A stretch of 64,000 nucleotides of DNA from Sva-07 sp964651825 (GCA_964651825.1 CAZYWK010000002.1:1-64000); one strand, 5' to 3'. Positions 42,215-50,404 are shown, counted from the first letter of the stretch. Notes: generated by a model from the letters alone, not told the origin. Translations and numbers: made by a program.

Positions 42215-43279
42215 TCAGCTGGCGGCTGCCGCCTCGAGGGCCGGACGGATGGCGTCGAGGGCGTAGGGGATCGACAGCGGTGACGGGGTGTTCAGGCCGC
42301 TGACGGTGGCGGCGTCGAGGATCGACACCGCGCCCGACTGCACGGCGGGCAGCGCCGCGTAGCCGGGGATCTCGTTCGGATCGGCGCCGTTGGTCAGCAG
42401 GATCAGCAGATCGGAGTCGAGCATGCCGATCTCCTCGGTGCTGATCTGCATGCGTCCGGACGCGCCGCCGGCCGCGGCGACCAGCTCGGGATCGATCTCG
42501 AGGCCGATCGAACGGAAGAACGTGGCCGCCCCGTCGTTCGGGTCGGCGACGATGTAGATGGCGTCGCCGGCGACGTAGTTGGCGAGCGCATACGTCTTGC
42601 CCTCGAGGCCCGGGAGCTCGGCGAGCACGTCGGCGCTCAACTGTTCGGAGTCGTCGATCAGGGCCTGGGCCTCGTCGGGCTGGTCGAGGATCTGTCCCGC
42701 CGCGACGGCCATGTCCTGCCACTGGTCGACTTCGGCGTCGCTCAGCGTGGCGATCGTCGGGGCGATCTGGCTGAGCTGGTCGTAGGTGGCCTGGTCGACG
42801 GCGAAGTAGGTGATGACGATGAGGTCGGGGTGGAGCGCGGCCACCACCTCGTACGGGATCGTGTCGATGGCCGGGATCGGTTCGACGCCGTCGAGCAGGC
42901 CCTCCTGCCACGGGAAGTAGCCGGTGTCGAGGAAGGGCAGCGCCACATAGCCATCGAGGGGAGCGTTCAGCGCGAGGAGGACGTCGGTCCACTGCGGATC
43001 GAGCGAGACGATGTGTTCCGGCGCGGCCTCGAAGGTGGTCGAACCGAAGCGATGATCGATGGTGACCGGGTAGGCCGCTTCGGGTTCCGTGGTGTCCGCG
43101 GCCTCGGTGGGTTCTGGCGCATCGGTCGTGCCGACCGGTGCGTCGGTCGCCGCGGGTGTATCGGTCGCGACCGGTTCGGTGTCGGCCGGGGTCGTGGTCG
43201 CGGCGCTCGAGTCGTCGTCGCTCCCGCAGGCGGCGAGCGAGAGTGCGGCGACGGACATCAGGACAACGATTCGCTTCAT
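42215..43279 (-). CDS. ABC transporter substrate-binding lipoprotein, iron-siderophore type
   Basis: The 354-residue protein has a lipoprotein signal (MKRIVVLMSVAALSLAACGS, lipobox LAAC), a Thr/Ala/Glu-rich linker to about residue 65, then a class III periplasmic-binding domain of the FepB/FhuD group (HIVSLDPQWTDVLLALNAP, LHPDLIVITYF, SDLLILLTNGADP). It should deliver a ferric siderophore or similar chelate. No permease or ATPase gene adjoins it, so it depends on a transporter encoded elsewhere. The leader contains the palindrome GGTATACC (43285-43292) next to TAGGTA, but no convincing IdeR/DtxR box. Confidence 0.87.
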   Translation of the reverse strand: MKRIVVLMSVAALSLAACGSDDDSSAATTTPADTEPVATDTPAATDAPVGTTDAPEPTEAADTTEPEAAYPVTIDHRFGSTTFEAAPEHIVSLDPQWTDVLLALNAPLDGYVALPFLDTGYFPWQEGLLDGVEPIPAIDTIPYEVVAALHPDLIVITYFAVDQATYDQLSQIAPTIATLSDAEVDQWQDMAVAAGQILDQPDEAQALIDDSEQLSADVLAELPGLEGKTYALANYVAGDAIYIVADPNDGAATFFRSIGLEIDPELVAAAGGASGRMQISTEEIGMLDSDLLILLTNGADPNEIPGYAALPAVQSGAVSILDAATVSGLNTPSPLSIPYALDAIRPALEAAAAS

Positions 43280-43345
43280 GTTCGGTATACCTACCAGATC
43301 GGTGTGCGCGGCGCGCGATCCGTGGCGCGCTGGGAGGGCGCGGGG

Positions 43346-44206
43346 TCACGACGTGGGCGGGTCGATGATCCTCGAGATCTCGGCGATCACGATCTGTGGG
43401 TCCGTGAAGGGCACGTAGTGGCTCGACTGCTCGGCGAGCACGTGCCGACCCTGGGTCAGCGCCGCCGCCGACGCTCGATGGGCGGCGACGAGCTCGGGGC
43501 GCCGGCCTCGTTCCATCCGTCCCATCCTGGCGCCGGAGATGATCGTGACCGGTACGTCGGGGAGCACGAGCGGCTCGACGCGGAGGCGTTGCAAGTCGTC
43601 GATCGACGGTGCCATCTCGGCCAACTGTTCGGCCAATGCCGCCGGCGTGCCGTCCTCGGTGCGCATGCTCGTGGCCCAGGGCTCCGGGAGTCGCTTGGCC
43701 ATCGCTCCGACGAACCTTCGCGCGAGGCCGAGGCGCACCATCCACGGCATGATCTTTGGCATCCACTGCGTCTGGCGCTCGTTGGCCTTGGAGAAGAACA
43801 GGTCGCAGCGCTCGTCGGTCACATCGACGAGCACGAGCCCGGCGATCCGGTCGGGACGCGCCGCGGCCGCGCACCGCACGATCGGCCCACCCCAACTGTG
43901 GCCGACGAGCACGAACGGCCCATCGCCCACCTGGTCGAGCAGGTCGACGAGGTCGCTCGTGAGCCGCGCCAGATCACGGGTGCTTGACGGATCGCGCGCG
44001 CTGCGGCCGAGGCCACTGCGGTCGTAGACGATCGCCGTCGCCCGCTCGGCGATCGTGGGGACGATCGCGCCCCAGCAGTTGCGCGAGGCGCCCATCCCGG
44101 ACTCGAAGACCACGGTCGGTGCTCCGTGGCCGAAGCGTTCGGCGTGCAGCGTCCGCCCATCGCGGGTGGTCACCGGCATCGGGGATCCCGGAGTGGGTGG
44201 GCTCAT
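43346..44206 (-). CDS. Alpha/beta-hydrolase
   Basis: This 286-residue protein has the nucleophile elbow GHSWGG (in FVLVGHSWGGPIVRCAA), an oxyanion region VVFESGMGASRNCWG and the catalytic His near the C-terminus (EQSSHYVPFTDPQIV). It is a cytoplasmic esterase, lipase or lactonase of unknown substrate. ATG 44206 is used; ATG 44179 (MPVTTRDG) would also fit the fold. It follows the acyl-CoA dehydrogenase by 19 bases on the same strand, so the two are probably co-transcribed. Confidence 0.85.
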   Translation of the reverse strand: MSPPTPGSPMPVTTRDGRTLHAERFGHGAPTVVFESGMGASRNCWGAIVPTIAERATAIVYDRSGLGRSARDPSSTRDLARLTSDLVDLLDQVGDGPFVLVGHSWGGPIVRCAAAARPDRIAGLVLVDVTDERCDLFFSKANERQTQWMPKIMPWMVRLGLARRFVGAMAKRLPEPWATSMRTEDGTPAALAEQLAEMAPSIDDLQRLRVEPLVLPDVPVTIISGARMGRMERGRRPELVAAHRASAAALTQGRHVLAEQSSHYVPFTDPQIVIAEISRIIDPPTS

Positions 44207-44225
44207 CGCACGCGGCGTCGCCAGG

Positions 44226-45506
44226 TCAGCGGCGGTTGGCGAGGTACTTCTTGTAGCCCTCGGCGAGGGTGCGGAGCTCGGGGTCGGCCTCGAAGCGGGG
44301 TTCGTACTTGGCCCAGGCGGCTTCGCGCTTGGCGGGGAAGTACTCGGTGGGCCAGTAGCCCTCGTGGGGCCGGTAGCCCTTGAGCACGTTGCGGGCGACG
44401 GTGGCCTTGTGGACCTCGTCGGCGCCGTCGGCCAGGCCCATCGTGGGGGCGCCGGCGTACATGTCCTGGAGGGGAGTGAGGTTGGTGGTGCCGAGCGAGC
44501 CCATGATGTGCAGGGCGTTGAACGACACTTCGCGCAACACGTTGGCCATCGTGTACTTGACCGCGGCGATGTCGGTGCGGGTCTCCTGGGTGGAGGTGTT
44601 GTCGATCTTCCAGGCGGTCTCGAGCACGAACAGGCGCAGCATGCGGATCTGGGCGTAGGAGTCGGCGATCTTCTCCTGGACCATCTGGTGCTCGGCGATG
44701 ATCTTGCCGTGCGACTCGCGTGACAGTGCCCGCTCGCACATCATGTCGAAGGCGAGCTTGCACTGGGCGATGGTGCGCATCGCGTGGTGGATGCGCCCGC
44801 CGCCGAGGCGGCGTTGGGCGAGGACCTTGGCGCCGTCTTCGGGGCCGAGGAGGTGGTCGAGGGGGATGCGGACGTCGTTGTAGATGATGTGGTTGTGGTT
44901 GCGGGGTTCGGGCATGATCTCCACGCCCGGCGTCTCGCGCGGCACGACGAACATGCCGTTGGTGCACATCACGAACAAGATGTCGGCGACGCGCCCGGCG
45001 CTGGTGAACCACTTCTCGCCGTTGATCACCCATTCGTCGCCGTCACGGGTGGCGTAGGTCTTGAACAGGTTCGGATCCGAGCCGCCCTGGGGTTCGGTCA
45101 TCGAGTAGGCCGACCACAGCTCCTGGTTGAGCATCGGGATGAGCCAACGCTGCTTCTGCTCGTCGGTGCCGTAGGCGGCGAGCATCTCCATGTTGCCGGT
45201 GTCGGGCGCGGCGGCGCCGAACATCTGCGGCGCAGAGGGGTACTTGCCGAGGATCTCGTTCAGCAGGCCCAACTTGAGCTGGCCGTAGCCGGGCCCGCCG
45301 AGCTCCTCGTCGAGGAAGATGGCCCACAGCCCTTGGTCCTTGATCTGGTCCTGCAGGCTCTTCACGAGCGCCTTGATCTTCGGATCCTTCGAGCGCACCG
45401 CGTACGGGAACACGTAGTTGAGCGGCTCGATCTCCTCGCGGCAGAACTCATCCACCCAGTCGAGCTTCTTCTGGAATTCGGGCTCAGTGGAGAAATCCCA
45501 CGCCAT
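44226..45506 (-). CDS. Acyl-CoA dehydrogenase
   Basis: The 426-residue flavoprotein shows AYSMTEPQGGSDPNLFKTYA and EWVINGEKWFTSAGRVADI (FAD/substrate region), and the C-terminal LADGADEVHKATVARNVLKGY, typical of the ACAD10/11-like and long-chain group. It introduces a trans-2 double bond into an acyl-CoA. An AAGGTGA ribosome site precedes ATG 45506. Codon use is slightly plainer (more GAG/AAG/TTC) than its neighbours, as for a highly expressed gene. Confidence 0.92.
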   Translation of the reverse strand: MAWDFSTEPEFQKKLDWVDEFCREEIEPLNYVFPYAVRSKDPKIKALVKSLQDQIKDQGLWAIFLDEELGGPGYGQLKLGLLNEILGKYPSAPQMFGAAAPDTGNMEMLAAYGTDEQKQRWLIPMLNQELWSAYSMTEPQGGSDPNLFKTYATRDGDEWVINGEKWFTSAGRVADILFVMCTNGMFVVPRETPGVEIMPEPRNHNHIIYNDVRIPLDHLLGPEDGAKVLAQRRLGGGRIHHAMRTIAQCKLAFDMMCERALSRESHGKIIAEHQMVQEKIADSYAQIRMLRLFVLETAWKIDNTSTQETRTDIAAVKYTMANVLREVSFNALHIMGSLGTTNLTPLQDMYAGAPTMGLADGADEVHKATVARNVLKGYRPHEGYWPTEYFPAKREAAWAKYEPRFEADPELRTLAEGYKKYLANRR

Positions 45507-45619
45507 CGTCGGTCACCTTCTCAGTCGTCGCGCTCAGTCGTCGCGGTCAAGTCGTTGCGATCGACCGACTGTACGAAATCGAGTCCGTCGGCGACGAGTG
45601 GAGCCGTGTCCGATCCCGC

Positions 45620-46117
45620 TCAGTTGCGGCGCGGATCGATCTCGTTCGGCTCGACGCGCCGGCCCGACGGGGTGCGCAGCTCGAGCTGGAGTGGCTCGCC
45701 GGTGGTGCGGTCGAACAGGCTGACCCGCTCGGAACCGTGGTTGAGGTGCCGGTCGCCCCAGTGCATCAGCGAGATCATCACCGGGAGCAGATCGACACCC
45801 TTGCGGGTGAGGCGGTACTCGGAACGGGCCCGCTCGCCGGGCTCTTGATAGGGCACCGCCCGCACGACACCGAGCTCGACCAGCCGGGTCAGCCGGGCCG
45901 ACAGGACGCTGCGCGACACGCCGAGGTCGCGCTGGAGATCGTTGAACCGGTGGACGCCGAAGAAGAGCTCGCGCAGCACGAGGATCGACCACGAATCACC
46001 GAGCGCTTCCAAGGTCCCGGCGATCGAACAGCCGTCGACGCTGACCGGAACCCCGTTCGTTCTGGCCCCGTCCCCGAACGAACGGGGTTCGGACAGGGGG
46101 GCGTTCGTCGAGGTCAT
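45620..46117 (-). CDS. HxlR-family transcriptional regulator
   Basis: The 165-residue protein has the HxlR winged helix: CSIAGTLEALGDSWSILVLR, FNDLQRDLGVSRSVLSARL and YRLTRKGVDLLPVM. Relatives respond to aldehydes, quinones or redox stress. ATG 46117 has TAGGCT ending 7 nucleotides upstream. Residues 8-24 are encoded by a copy of the dispersed hairpin repeat (46048-46090), so this part of the N-terminus is a repeat-derived extension, or the true start lies after it. Confidence 0.87.
   Translation of the reverse strand: MTSTNAPLSEPRSFGDGARTNGVPVSVDGCSIAGTLEALGDSWSILVLRELFFGVHRFNDLQRDLGVSRSVLSARLTRLVELGVVRAVPYQEPGERARSEYRLTRKGVDLLPVMISLMHWGDRHLNHGSERVSLFDRTTGEPLQLELRTPSGRRVEPNEIDPRRN
46048..46090. 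repeat. Dispersed hairpin repeat inside the HxlR reading frame
   Basis: Perfect 15-base arms GAACCCCGTTCGTTC (46048-46062) and GAACGAACGGGGTTC (46076-46090) flank a 13-base loop TGGCCCCGTCCCC. It is the most perfect copy of the family and lies in the first codons of the regulator gene. Confidence 0.7.
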
Positions 46118-46123
46118 CGGTCA

Positions 46124-46176
46124 CAGCCTAGCTGAGTTCTCTTGACAGATTCAGCTGACCGGATCAAGATAGGCTG
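46124..46176. promoter_or_regulatory. Nested inverted repeats at the HxlR divergent promoter
   Basis: CAGCCTA (46124-46130) pairs with TAGGCTG (46170-46176), and AGCTGA (46130-46135) pairs with TCAGCT (46151-46156). Each outer arm contains a TAGGCT; the leftward one is the presumed hxlR -10, and the rightward one could serve a divergent transcript. TTGACA is at 46142-46147. Confidence 0.5.
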
Positions 46177-46233
46177 AGTCCATAGAACGAACCGAGATGA
46201 CGACCGTCACCGGATGAACGTGAGGAAGCACCC

Positions 46234-46497
46234 ATGGCCACGACCCTGTTCACACGGTTTTTGTCCGCACACGACTTCGTCGGCTCGACCCCGGAACAGC
46301 AAAGTCGCGACGAACTGTCGATCATCGCCGGCGCTGCTCGTGCTGCGCAGCCCCCTCAGCCCCCTCAGCCGTGCAGCCGCAGCGCCTCGGCGCTGAGGCC
46401 GACAAACGGCCACGAGAACGTGAAGCCCTCGACGTTCCAGGCGAGGCCGTACCAGACGTCGTCGGTGCCCGACCAGCGCCGCACGAAGATGTCGTAG
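46234..46497 (+). CDS. Short ORF divergent from the HxlR gene, possibly a truncated gene
   Basis: ATG 46234 is preceded by GAGGAAG and by a promoter-like region shared with hxlR. The first 40 codons (MATTLFTRFLSAHDFVGSTP...) have coding-like usage, but the remaining frame is Pro/Ser/Arg-rich and overlaps the 3' end of the convergent subtilase by 133 bases. HxlR regulators usually control a divergent gene, so this may be the remnant of a deleted target. No family is recognised. Confidence 0.3.
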   Translation: MATTLFTRFLSAHDFVGSTPEQQSRDELSIIAGAARAAQPPQPPQPCSRSASALRPTNGHENVKPSTFQARPYQTSSVPDQRRTKMS

Positions 46498-48566
46498 GTG
46501 GCGCCGTTCGTGCCGACGAACTCGGCGATCTCGTAGCTGTTGTCCCACGACGACGAGTGCGCCACCTGGTTGCCGTTGCTGTCGCGCACGATGAGGTCGA
46601 AGTCGACCGTGAGCGTCGAGGCCAGCGGGATGGTGAAGATGCTCGCCACCGAGCTGTCCCACGCCAGGGCGACCTTGACTCGGGAGAGGAACAGCGACTT
46701 CGGCACCGTGACCCGGTAGCGGAACGTCGACATGCCGTTTGCGAAGTCGGACGAGCGCAGCGTGCCGACGTCCCAGCCGCGCCGGACGCCGGCCGAGTTG
46801 CGGGAGCGTCGCTGCTGGGCGACCCGCACGCCGGCCTGGGCGTCGATCGCACCGGAGCCGTCGACGGCGTCGCGGCGGGCGACGACGTCGGACCACCAGG
46901 TGCTGTTCGACACGTTGCGGGTGGCGCTGGCGAGCAGGATCGCCCGGCATCCCTCGGGCCACGAGCGCAGCGTGGCGTCGACGTCCTGGATCACGGCGGT
47001 CACACCGGCGGCGGCCGGAGCGGCGAAGCTCGTGCCGGACATCGACTCACCGACCGCGGTGACAGCTGTGCCGTTGGCGCTGATCTCGGGCAGCTCGCGG
47101 TCGCCGTGGCTCGACGACGGGTTGCGGAACACCGAGTCGCTCGACATGGCGCCGGCGGTGTCGTTGTGGTTGCCGACCGACAGCGTGTTGAAGCCCTTGT
47201 GGTTGACGAACTCCGAGCTCGGCGGAACGATGCCGTCGGGGTCGGTCGACCAGAAGTTGCCGGCCGCCTGGACGATCGTCGGATACGGCCAGCGCAGCGC
47301 CAGCCAGTCCTTCAACACGTCGTCGGCCTGCAGCCCTGCGTTGCCGGGTTCGTTGCTGCGGTGGAAGCTCTGGCTGATCACGGTGCAACCCTGGTTCGCC
47401 GCCCAGCGGAGTGCGTCGTTGCTGCCGCTGTTGGCGGAGAACAGCTGGCAGCCCGGCGCGTGGCCGTGCGGTGCGTTCGGCTGGCTGTTGCGGATCACCG
47501 CGCTGGTCAGCCGGGCATGAGCGCTCGCGGCCGGATTGTTGGTGAACCGTCCAGCGAACGTCAGGTTGGTCGTGTTGCTCGGACCCGACTCGAACACCGC
47601 CACCCGCACGCCGGTGCCGTCGAAACCCATGCCGTGGGCGAGATTCGTGCGGGACACCGAGATCGACGTCCCGAGATCGAGGATCTCGGAGCGGTCGTCG
47701 AACATCGCGATCCCGATCTCGTCGGCTGTCGCCACCTTGCGGAGGTCAGCGACGCGCATCGTCGCGTGCACGGTCGGCACGTCCTCGTCGGGGGTCCGGG
47801 AGATCTTCCCGCCCCTCCGCTCGACGAGCTCGGCGAGCGCCGTCGCCCGCTCGGCGAGCATGCGGTCGCGGTCGCGCTGTTCGGGGAGGGGCTCGTCGAT
47901 CATGCCCTTGGCCGGCTTGTCGTAGCTCGTCGTCTCGGGATCGATGACGGGCCAGAACACGACGTCGATGGTGTCGTTCGCCTTCATCCGCTCGATCTGT
48001 GTGTACAGCGACTCGTGGAGCTTGCCGAACTTCTCGAGGCGGCGCTTGGCCAGCTCCTCGAAGAGCTGGCTGGTCTCGACGCGGCGACCCCGCGCGTCGA
48101 ACGCGAGCTCGATCGGTTCGCCGCTCGTACGGTCGACCGCCTTGGCCACTTCGACCCACGTCGAGCCGCTGGGCGCTTTGTCGCCGCGGCCGAGTCGCGT
48201 CACGTCGAGCTCACCGACGGCGAGGCGCACCACGTGCTCGACGCGCAGCTCGGCGGCCACCTTGCCGCGCAGGTCGTCGATCGCGAACGGGGCGACCAAC
48301 GGCGCGAACCGGTTGCCCGTGTCGTCCAGCAGCTCGTCGATCACGAGCGTGAAGTCGCCGGCGTCGAGGCCAGTGGTATCGATGGTGATCAGTCCTGCTT
48401 CGGGAGCGGTGTCGACCGTGACGCGCCGCTCCCCACACGGGGTGACGAGGTGCACTGCGGCCTGGGCGGATCGGGGGTCGACGTTGTCGGCGCCGCTGAT
48501 CTGGAGGACGGACCCGGTTGGCAGGATCTCACCGGGCGTGAACGAGGGAACGAGTTGCGTGGTCAT
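46365..48566 (-). CDS. Atypical S8 subtilisin-like serine protease
   Basis: The protein has 733 residues. An N-terminal region of about 310 residues has no family I recognise. The protease core follows: GVRVAVFESGPSN, where Glu stands at the position of the catalytic Asp (near residue 325), His in SAHARLTSAVI (near 349), oxyanion Asn in VQAAGNFWS (near 433) and nucleophile Ser in SGTSFAAPAAAGV (near 513). A C-terminal beta-sandwich resembling a P-domain ends it. No signal peptide is visible from ATG 48566 (AGGACG upstream). It may be cytoplasmic or exported unconventionally. Confidence 0.8.
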   Translation of the reverse strand: MTTQLVPSFTPGEILPTGSVLQISGADNVDPRSAQAAVHLVTPCGERRVTVDTAPEAGLITIDTTGLDAGDFTLVIDELLDDTGNRFAPLVAPFAIDDLRGKVAAELRVEHVVRLAVGELDVTRLGRGDKAPSGSTWVEVAKAVDRTSGEPIELAFDARGRRVETSQLFEELAKRRLEKFGKLHESLYTQIERMKANDTIDVVFWPVIDPETTSYDKPAKGMIDEPLPEQRDRDRMLAERATALAELVERRGGKISRTPDEDVPTVHATMRVADLRKVATADEIGIAMFDDRSEILDLGTSISVSRTNLAHGMGFDGTGVRVAVFESGPSNTTNLTFAGRFTNNPAASAHARLTSAVIRNSQPNAPHGHAPGCQLFSANSGSNDALRWAANQGCTVISQSFHRSNEPGNAGLQADDVLKDWLALRWPYPTIVQAAGNFWSTDPDGIVPPSSEFVNHKGFNTLSVGNHNDTAGAMSSDSVFRNPSSSHGDRELPEISANGTAVTAVGESMSGTSFAAPAAAGVTAVIQDVDATLRSWPEGCRAILLASATRNVSNSTWWSDVVARRDAVDGSGAIDAQAGVRVAQQRRSRNSAGVRRGWDVGTLRSSDFANGMSTFRYRVTVPKSLFLSRVKVALAWDSSVASIFTIPLASTLTVDFDLIVRDSNGNQVAHSSSWDNSYEIAEFVGTNGATYDIFVRRWSGTDDVWYGLAWNVEGFTFSWPFVGLSAEALRLHG

Positions 48567-48600
48567 GCTCGTCCTGAGCGCCCCGCCACACCCCTGATAC

Positions 48601-48707
48601 CGGAACGATCGGCTCGGCCTCACTTCGGGTCTCGTCGTGACGTTCGAGGTCGGCCTCGCGTCGGCCTCGTCGCTGGCGCTTCCCTCGGCCGGAACGATCG
48701 GCTCGGC
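48601..48707. repeat. 18-base direct repeats upstream of the subtilase gene
   Basis: CGGAACGATCGGCTCGGC occurs at 48601-48618 and again exactly at 48690-48707, 89 bases apart. The spacing is not a tandem duplication. The first copy directly adjoins a leftward TATCAG hexamer (about 48593-48598), so the pair may be regulator sites for the subtilase promoter. Confidence 0.45.
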
Positions 48708-48722
48708 GAGTCTGTGGCGGCA

Positions 48723-49736
48723 TCAACCCTGGGCGTCGGGGGAGGCGCCGCTGGCGAGCGCGGCGTCGAACATCGCTTGGAACTCCCCGAATCGCTCGGT
48801 GATCACGTCGCGTCGGACGGCCTCGTAGTCGGCTTCGCAGGAAACGTTGGCGACCGCGATCCGGACCTCGTCGTCGAAGATCTGCGTGAGGGCTTCATCG
48901 GTATTGTTCATGCGGGCGTAGAGCGACTCGCGCATCGCCATCGGCGTCTCGAACTCGTAGCCGGCTGCGGCCATGCACGACTGCCACGTGGCCAGTGCGT
49001 TCAACACGCGCTCGTCGGTGTCGATCACCGCGCGGAACAGATCGACGGCGACGTTGACCGCGTCCGACCACTCCCACCGGTCGTCGTCGGGGTCGAACTG
49101 CTCCCGGCACTGGGCCTCGCTCCGCGCGAACGCGGTGCGACCGGCCTCGTCGAGCGCGCTCAGGGCGCGCTGGTTGCGCGGTGCGTCGAGCGGCGGGATC
49201 ACCCCGAGGTCCCAGCCCGTGATCCCGAGCCCGTAGGTGGCGGCGTACTGCTCCGGTGTCATCGAGTAGCGGACGTCGCCGGCGACCTGTTCCTCCGGTG
49301 CGGCTTCAGGGGTGTAGTCGAACCCGGCTGCCGTCATGCACGTGGCGACGTCGGCCTCGGGCACGTTGGTGCTCAAGAACGCGATCATCTCGTCGCGCTC
49401 GACGTGCTGGAGCATCAGCGCGTGCACGAAACCGCGGAGCTGGTCACCGGCCACCGGCAGTACACCGGGCGCCAGCGCGGCCGGTGGGACGATCGTCGTG
49501 CTCGTCGTCTCGAGGGGTGGTGGCGACATGAGCGCCGTGGTGGTCTGGGAGGGTGAGGCCTCGCCGCGCACGGCCAGCGCGGCGAGGCCGCCGACGCCGG
49601 CGAAGGCGATCGTGGCTGCGGCGACGGTGACCACCCAGTGCGATCGGCCGGGACGGCCGAGCCGTCCCGCGAGGTGCGATTCGATCGCCGCGTCGAGCGT
49701 GTCGGCCCCCTGCGAGAGTCGTCGTTCGATGTCCAT
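48723..49736 (-). CDS. Single-pass membrane protein, probable anti-sigma or sensor partner
   Basis: The 337-residue protein has a 33-residue cytoplasmic N-terminus, a membrane segment at 34-56 and a long external domain after a Thr/Pro-rich linker. The external domain holds four cysteines, two in matching motifs (Cys133 in ATCMTAAGFDY, Cys254 in WQSCMAAAGYEF) and two others (Cys210, and Cys near 307), suggesting two disulfide-linked repeats. It directly follows the ECF sigma gene, so an anti-sigma role is likely, although no ZAS (HxxxCxxC) motif is seen. ATG 49736 follows a GAGGA site; GTG 49748 overlaps the sigma stop. Confidence 0.7.
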   Translation of the reverse strand: MDIERRLSQGADTLDAAIESHLAGRLGRPGRSHWVVTVAAATIAFAGVGGLAALAVRGEASPSQTTTALMSPPPLETTSTTIVPPAALAPGVLPVAGDQLRGFVHALMLQHVERDEMIAFLSTNVPEADVATCMTAAGFDYTPEAAPEEQVAGDVRYSMTPEQYAATYGLGITGWDLGVIPPLDAPRNQRALSALDEAGRTAFARSEAQCREQFDPDDDRWEWSDAVNVAVDLFRAVIDTDERVLNALATWQSCMAAAGYEFETPMAMRESLYARMNNTDEALTQIFDDEVRIAVANVSCEADYEAVRRDVITERFGEFQAMFDAALASGASPDAQG

Positions 49737-49744
49737 CTGTTTCC

Positions 49745-50257
49745 TCACTCTCCGAGCATCCTGCGCAACCGCGAGATTCCGCGGTGCACGTGGTTGGTGA
49801 CCGCTGCTTCCGACAGGTCGAGCAGTTCGGCGACGTCGCGGTAGCGGAATCCGTACATGTGGACCATCACGACCGCCGTGCGCTGGTCGGGGCTCAGACG
49901 GCGGAGCGCGGCGAACAGGTCGGCGTCGAAGTCGACGGCGTCGGAGCTCGTCGGCTCGATCCGGAACTCCGCCCGCCGCCCGCGGACGCGACGTTCGCGA
50001 CGCAACGACGACTGCCCGACCCGGAACAGGTAGCCGATCGGGTTCGACATCTGCTCGACGTCGTCCCGGTGCTCCCACGCCCACGCGATGGCTTCGGCCG
50101 CCGCGTCGCAGCCGTCCTCGATCCCGTTGCGCGCAACCAATGCCCGTCGCAACGTCACGGCGGCGGGCTCGATGAACCGGGCGAACCGCGGCTCGGCCGA
50201 ATCGGCTGGCGCGGCACGGGTACCCCTGTCGCTCATCGCATACCGGCTGTCGGACAC
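49745..50257 (-). CDS. ECF-type RNA polymerase sigma factor
   Basis: The protein has 170 residues from GTG 50257 (163 from ATG 50236). Region 2 includes CDAAAEAIAWAWEHRDDVEQ and NPIGYLFRVGQSSLRRERR; region 4 has LSPDQRTAVVMVHMYGFRYR and DVAELLDLSEAAVTNHVHRG with the recognition helix. It should direct RNA polymerase to a small stress regulon. The membrane-protein gene downstream overlaps or abuts its stop, and the atypical subtilase lies beyond it on the same strand. Confidence 0.88.
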   Translation of the reverse strand: MSDSRYAMSDRGTRAAPADSAEPRFARFIEPAAVTLRRALVARNGIEDGCDAAAEAIAWAWEHRDDVEQMSNPIGYLFRVGQSSLRRERRVRGRRAEFRIEPTSSDAVDFDADLFAALRRLSPDQRTAVVMVHMYGFRYRDVAELLDLSEAAVTNHVHRGISRLRRMLGE

Positions 50258-50404
50258 ATCCGATGAAGAGCCATGAGGGGCCTCGTTCCTTTCACTCGGC
50301 CCGAGAATCGCACGCCAACCCCGTGCCCGGGTGCCGGCACGACCGCCTGGTCGCCGAATCGGTCAACCCGTTCACCACGACCGAACCCGTGTCACGATGG
50401 CGCG

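Noticed and set aside
43280..43300. Possible IdeR/DtxR iron box before the siderophore-binding lipoprotein
   Set aside because: GGTATACC is palindromic, but the flanks do not match the TTAGG-N-(AGGCT)-CCTAA pattern well enough to call.
46371..49556. Rightward frame of 1061 codons
   Set aside because: It is antisense to the subtilase and membrane-protein genes, with atypical His/Arg/Val/Glu-rich composition and no family similarity; a typical high-GC shadow frame.
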